Positions 60,752 to 64,000 of a stretch of 64,000 nt of DNA are shown one piece after another. The translations under genes and the position numbers were made by a program. Every line of letters starts with the position of its first letter. The stretch's first letter is position 1. The notes beneath the pieces are model-generated. The model did no database searches. It was given only the letters and a program-made list of their open reading frames with translations, and was not told the DNA's origin. The stretch is from contig NZ_CP011412.1 of NCBI RefSeq assembly GCF_001007875.1, forward strand, positions 3,410,001-3,474,000, given 5' to 3'. The stretch is from Sedimenticola thiotaurini. GTDB lineage: Bacteria; Pseudomonadota; Gammaproteobacteria; Chromatiales; Chromatiaceae.

Positions 60752-62485
60752 ATGTCCACCGACCTGAAGCAGTGGCTGAAGGAGCAAAAACCGCTGGCCG
60801 GTCGTCATCTCAGTGTGGCGACCGGCCTCGGCGTACTGGCGGGCTTTTTGCTGATTTTTCAGGCCTGGTGTCTGGCCCGGGTGGTGGACGGTGTGGTATT
60901 CGCCGACCAGAGCCTGGATCAGCAGTGGCCCTGGCTGTCGGCCATGCTGGGACTGTTTGTCGGTCGGGCGGTGCTGGCCTGGGCCGCCGAACAGACCGCC
61001 GTTCGTGGCGCCGGTCAGGTGAAGGTGGCGCTGCGTGACCGTCTGGTCCGGCATATTCAGGCGCTCGGGCCGGTGGCGCTGGCCGCTGAACACAGTGGCG
61101 AGCTGGCCAATACCCTGAGCGACGGTATCGAGGCGCTGGAGGCCTATTACGCCCGCTTTCTGCCCGCCATCTCCCTGATGGCCCTGGTACCCCTGTCGAT
61201 CCTGGTGTTTGTCTTCCCGGTGGATCTGACCTCGGCCCTGGTGCTGCTGCTGACCGCCCCCCTGATCCCCCTGTTCATGATCCTGATCGGCAAAGGGGCG
61301 GAGCGTCTCAATCAGCGCCAGTGGAAAAAACTGGCCCGTATGAGTGCCCATTTCCTCGATGTCATCCAGGGGCTGACCAACCTCAAGCTGTTTAATGCCA
61401 GTCGGCGTGAAGCTGCGGTGATTGCCCGGATCTCCGACGACTACCGGCGCAGCACCATGTCGGTGCTGCGGGTGGCGTTTCTGTCCGCCTTTGCCCTGGA
61501 GTTCTTCTCCACGGTCAGTATCGCTATTGTGGCCGTGTTGATCGGTTTCCGGCTGTTCTGGGGCGAGCTGGACTTTTTCTCCGGCCTGTTCTTGCTGCTG
61601 CTGGCACCCGAGTTCTATCTTCCCCTGCGTAACATGGGCACCCACTATCACGCCCGCATGGAGGCGGTGGGGGCGGCGGAGCGCATCGTGGAGATTCTGC
61701 AGACACCGGTCCCGGAGATTCCCTCCCGGACCCTCTCCCTGGATATTAGCAACGGTCTGGCGGTTCGCTTCGAGGACGTATGCTTCGGCTATGAAGCGGG
61801 TCGACCGGCCCTGCAGGGTATCGATTTCACCCTGCATCCGGGTGAACGCCTCGCTTTGGTGGGGCCCAGTGGCAGTGGCAAGTCGACCCTGATGAATCTG
61901 CTGCTCGGCTTTATCCGGCCCCAGCAGGGACGGATCATGCTTAACGAGGTGGCGATCAACAGCCTCCATCCCGACGCTTGGCGGCAGCTGATCGCCTGGG
62001 TGCCGCAGAATCCGCGCCTGTTCCACGGCACCCTGCTGGACAATATCCGGCTGGCCAGACCCGATGCCCCCCTGGATGCGGTGCGGCAGGCGGCCCAACT
62101 GGCCCAGGCCGACGATTTCATCATGGCGCTGCCGGATGCCTACCAGACCCGGGTCGGTGACCGGGGCCAGGGGCTCTCCGGTGGCCAGATTCAGCGGGTG
62201 GCCCTGGCCCGTGCATTTCTCAAGGATGCGCCACTGGTGTTGCTGGATGAGGCAACCGCCAGTCTGGATCAGCAGAGTGAACAGCTGGTGCAGGCCGGTA
62301 TCGAGCAGCTGGCCAAGGGGCGTAGTCTCATCACCATTGCCCATCGACTGCAGACTGTCCGGGATGCGGACCGTCTCCTGGTACTGGAAAACGGTCGCAT
62401 CGTGGAGTCCGGTGCGCCCGCTGTGCTGCGGCAGCAGGGCGGTTACTACAGTCGGTTGGCCGCGTTACAGGAGGGGACGGTATGA
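60752..62485 (+). CDS. cydD: ABC exporter subunit CydD
   Basis: 577 residues. Six-helix membrane domain (about 20-320) and ATPase with Walker A GPSGSGKSTL near 371, signature LSGGQIQRVALARA and Walker B PLVLLDEATAS. With CydC it exports glutathione/cysteine and is needed for bd oxidase assembly. 18 bases after cydX. Confidence 0.92.
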   Translation: MSTDLKQWLKEQKPLAGRHLSVATGLGVLAGFLLIFQAWCLARVVDGVVFADQSLDQQWPWLSAMLGLFVGRAVLAWAAEQTAVRGAGQVKVALRDRLVRHIQALGPVALAAEHSGELANTLSDGIEALEAYYARFLPAISLMALVPLSILVFVFPVDLTSALVLLLTAPLIPLFMILIGKGAERLNQRQWKKLARMSAHFLDVIQGLTNLKLFNASRREAAVIARISDDYRRSTMSVLRVAFLSAFALEFFSTVSIAIVAVLIGFRLFWGELDFFSGLFLLLLAPEFYLPLRNMGTHYHARMEAVGAAERIVEILQTPVPEIPSRTLSLDISNGLAVRFEDVCFGYEAGRPALQGIDFTLHPGERLALVGPSGSGKSTLMNLLLGFIRPQQGRIMLNEVAINSLHPDAWRQLIAWVPQNPRLFHGTLLDNIRLARPDAPLDAVRQAAQLAQADDFIMALPDAYQTRVGDRGQGLSGGQIQRVALARAFLKDAPLVLLDEATASLDQQSEQLVQAGIEQLAKGRSLITIAHRLQTVRDADRLLVLENGRIVESGAPAVLRQQGGYYSRLAALQEGTV

Positions 62486-64000
62486 AGCCGCTGTGGCGCC
62501 TGCTGGGACTGTTTCGCCCCTACGCCGGCTGGATGCTGCTCGGCATCCTGGTGTCGCTGGTGACGCTGCTGGCCAATGTGGCATTGATGGCGATGTCGGG
62601 CTGGTTTATCTCCGCCATGGCGCTGGCGGGTGTGGCCGGGGTCAGTATGAACTACTTCACCCCGGCGGCGGTGATCCGGGCCTGCGCCATCCTGCGTACC
62701 GGGGGACGTTACGGCGAACGGCTGCTCACCCATGAGGCGACCTTCCGCCTGCTGGCGCAGCTGCGTGGCTGGTTCTACACCCACCTGGAGCCGCTGGCGC
62801 CGGCCCGTCTGCAACACTACCGCGGCGGCGACCTGTTGAGCCGGATCCGCGCCGATATCGACACCCTGGACCACCTCTACCTGCGCATCCTGCTGCCGGT
62901 GGCGGTGGCGATACCGGCACTGCTGGTGTTCATGCTGTTTCTCTACCAGTACTCCCCCCGGCTGCTGCTGGTGGAGCTGCTGTTCCTGCTGCTGGCCGGT
63001 TTTGTGGTGCCCTGGCTGGTGATGGTTGCCGGCCGCCAGCCGGGTCAGGAGAAGGTCCAGCTGAGCGCCGAAATGCGCGCTACCGCGGTGGATACGGTTC
63101 AGGGGCTGGGCGAACTGCTGGTCTACGGTGCGGCCGAACGGCAGGCCCGGGAACTCAATCGTCTGAGCGAGTCGCTGGTGGCATCACAACAGCGGCTGAG
63201 TCACCTCAGTGGCTTTTCCCAGGGGGCGGTGGGTCTGTGTGCCAACCTGGCCCTGTGGCTGATGGTGGTGATACTGATCCCCTGGGTGAATGCCGGGACC
63301 GTCCCGCCGGCCGACCTGGCCATGCTGGCCCTGTTTACCCTGGCCAGCTTCGAGGCGGTAGCGCCCCTGCCGCTGGCCTTCCAGTCGCTGGGCGAAACCC
63401 TGGCAGCGGCGGGGCGCATCTTCGCCATCGTGGATACCGAACCCGCGGTCTCCGACAGTGGAGATCCCGATCTGACTCCGGACCGGTTTGATATCGACTT
63501 CCAGGGCGTGGCGTTGCGCTACAGCAGTGATGCTGCGCCGGTGCTGCGGGATATCGACCTGCGGATTGCCGCCGGCAGCAAAGTGGCGGTGGTGGGCGCC
63601 ACCGGTTCCGGCAAGAGTTCCCTGATCAACCTGCTGCTGCGCTTCTGGCCGGTGTCAGCCGGCACCATCACCCTGGGTGGTCACGCCCTGGAGCACTATT
63701 CACTGGAAGGATTACGCAGCCAGTTCGCGGTGGTTCCCCAGCAACCCCACCTGTTCCATACCACCATCAGGCAGAACCTGTTGCTGGCCCGGCCGGAGGC
63801 GACTGAGGATGAGCTGGTGGCGGCCTGCCGTCGGGCGCAGCTGGACGACTTTATCCAGCAACTGCCGGAGGGGTTGGATACCATTGCCGGTGAGACGGGG
63901 CTCAAGCTCTCCGGTGGCCAGGCCCGGCGCATCGCCATTGCCCGGGCACTGCTTAAGGATGCCCCGGTGCTGATCATGGACGAGCCCACCGAGGGTATCG
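62482..64000 (+). CDS. cydC: ABC exporter subunit CydC (3' partial)
   Basis: The ATG overlaps the cydD stop (ATGA). The frame stays open to the right edge, 506 codons. MKPLWRLLGLFRPYAGWMLL, GGDLLSRIRADIDTLDHLYL and the ATPase motifs GATGSGKSSL, LSGGQARRIAIARALL and VLIMDEPTEGI identify CydC; the C-terminal end lies outside. Confidence 0.92.
   Translation, partial: MKPLWRLLGLFRPYAGWMLLGILVSLVTLLANVALMAMSGWFISAMALAGVAGVSMNYFTPAAVIRACAILRTGGRYGERLLTHEATFRLLAQLRGWFYTHLEPLAPARLQHYRGGDLLSRIRADIDTLDHLYLRILLPVAVAIPALLVFMLFLYQYSPRLLLVELLFLLLAGFVVPWLVMVAGRQPGQEKVQLSAEMRATAVDTVQGLGELLVYGAAERQARELNRLSESLVASQQRLSHLSGFSQGAVGLCANLALWLMVVILIPWVNAGTVPPADLAMLALFTLASFEAVAPLPLAFQSLGETLAAAGRIFAIVDTEPAVSDSGDPDLTPDRFDIDFQGVALRYSSDAAPVLRDIDLRIAAGSKVAVVGATGSGKSSLINLLLRFWPVSAGTITLGGHALEHYSLEGLRSQFAVVPQQPHLFHTTIRQNLLLARPEATEDELVAACRRAQLDDFIQQLPEGLDTIAGETGLKLSGGQARRIAIARALLKDAPVLIMDEPTEGI

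Noticed and set aside
1-64000. CRISPR arrays, rRNA, tRNA genes or a prophage
   Set aside because: No regularly spaced repeats, no cloverleaf with a CCA-type end and no phage structural genes were seen by eye in the intergenic stretches.

Overview
The window reads as a chromosomal segment of a sulfur-oxidising gammaproteobacterium. The lineage comes from the conserved block rsmI / lpoA-yraN-diaA-dolP, the grxD-rnt neighbourhood, a homodimeric-type aceE-aceF-lpd set, and cydABX-cydDC. The sulfur lifestyle comes from two adjacent sulfur-globule-type envelope proteins (about 18.2-19.2 kb) and a complete cytoplasmic sulfite dehydrogenase soeABC (about 49.3-54.0 kb). Two NhaD Na+/H+ antiporters point to a saline habitat. 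I cannot name the species; free-living or symbiotic Chromatiales/Sedimenticola-like bacteria would fit.

Layout. 0-4.2 kb: an SLC13-type permease cut by the left edge and two convergent nhaD paralogues. 4.3-9.9 kb: a leftward operon lpoA-yraN-diaA-dolP, followed by a GlcD-like flavin oxidase and a DUF3047 protein. 10-17 kb: rsmI, hsp20, sodB, an NAGGN-type amidotransferase without its usual partners, a CopD-like membrane protein, grxD, rnt and a TraB/GumN protein. 17.1-19.3 kb: mlaA and the two sulfur-globule genes. 19.6-25.5 kb: pyruvate dehydrogenase aceE-aceF-lpd. 25.6-31 kb: a YbfF-like esterase, a HerA-like ATPase and argG-PilZ-ispG. 31-39 kb: a patatin-like lipoprotein, a small unknown protein, a Crp/Fnr regulator, TrpB2, uup and dbpA. 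39.2-40.9 kb: a methyltransferase, a secreted unknown protein and a field of insertion-sequence scars.

41.0-46.2 kb is the accessory core. It is AT-rich, with all genes on the minus strand, each ending just before or inside an imperfect inverted repeat bounded by GTTAGGC/GCCTAAC-like cores. These are integron attC sites. I count six, enclosing five gene-bearing cassettes; one attC is split by a complete IS3-family element. No integron integrase is present, so this is a cluster of attC sites lacking integrase (CALIN). To its right is an IS91-type element (HUH transposase plus tyrosine recombinase). A 31-bp leader sequence of that element recurs on the far side of the array, so the array is bracketed by two element ends.

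49.3-64 kb: soeABC, a secreted hydrolase, an unknown protein, then a respiratory block: a SLAC1/TehA-type channel, a second copy of the small unknown protein, a NifX/NafY-type protein, cydA-cydB-cydX and cydD-cydC, the last cut by the right edge. The two copies of the unknown protein share an upstream TTGA-N6-TCAA (FNR-type) site at their loci, and one lies next to the Crp/Fnr gene, which suggests one oxygen- or redox-responsive regulon joining the two loci.
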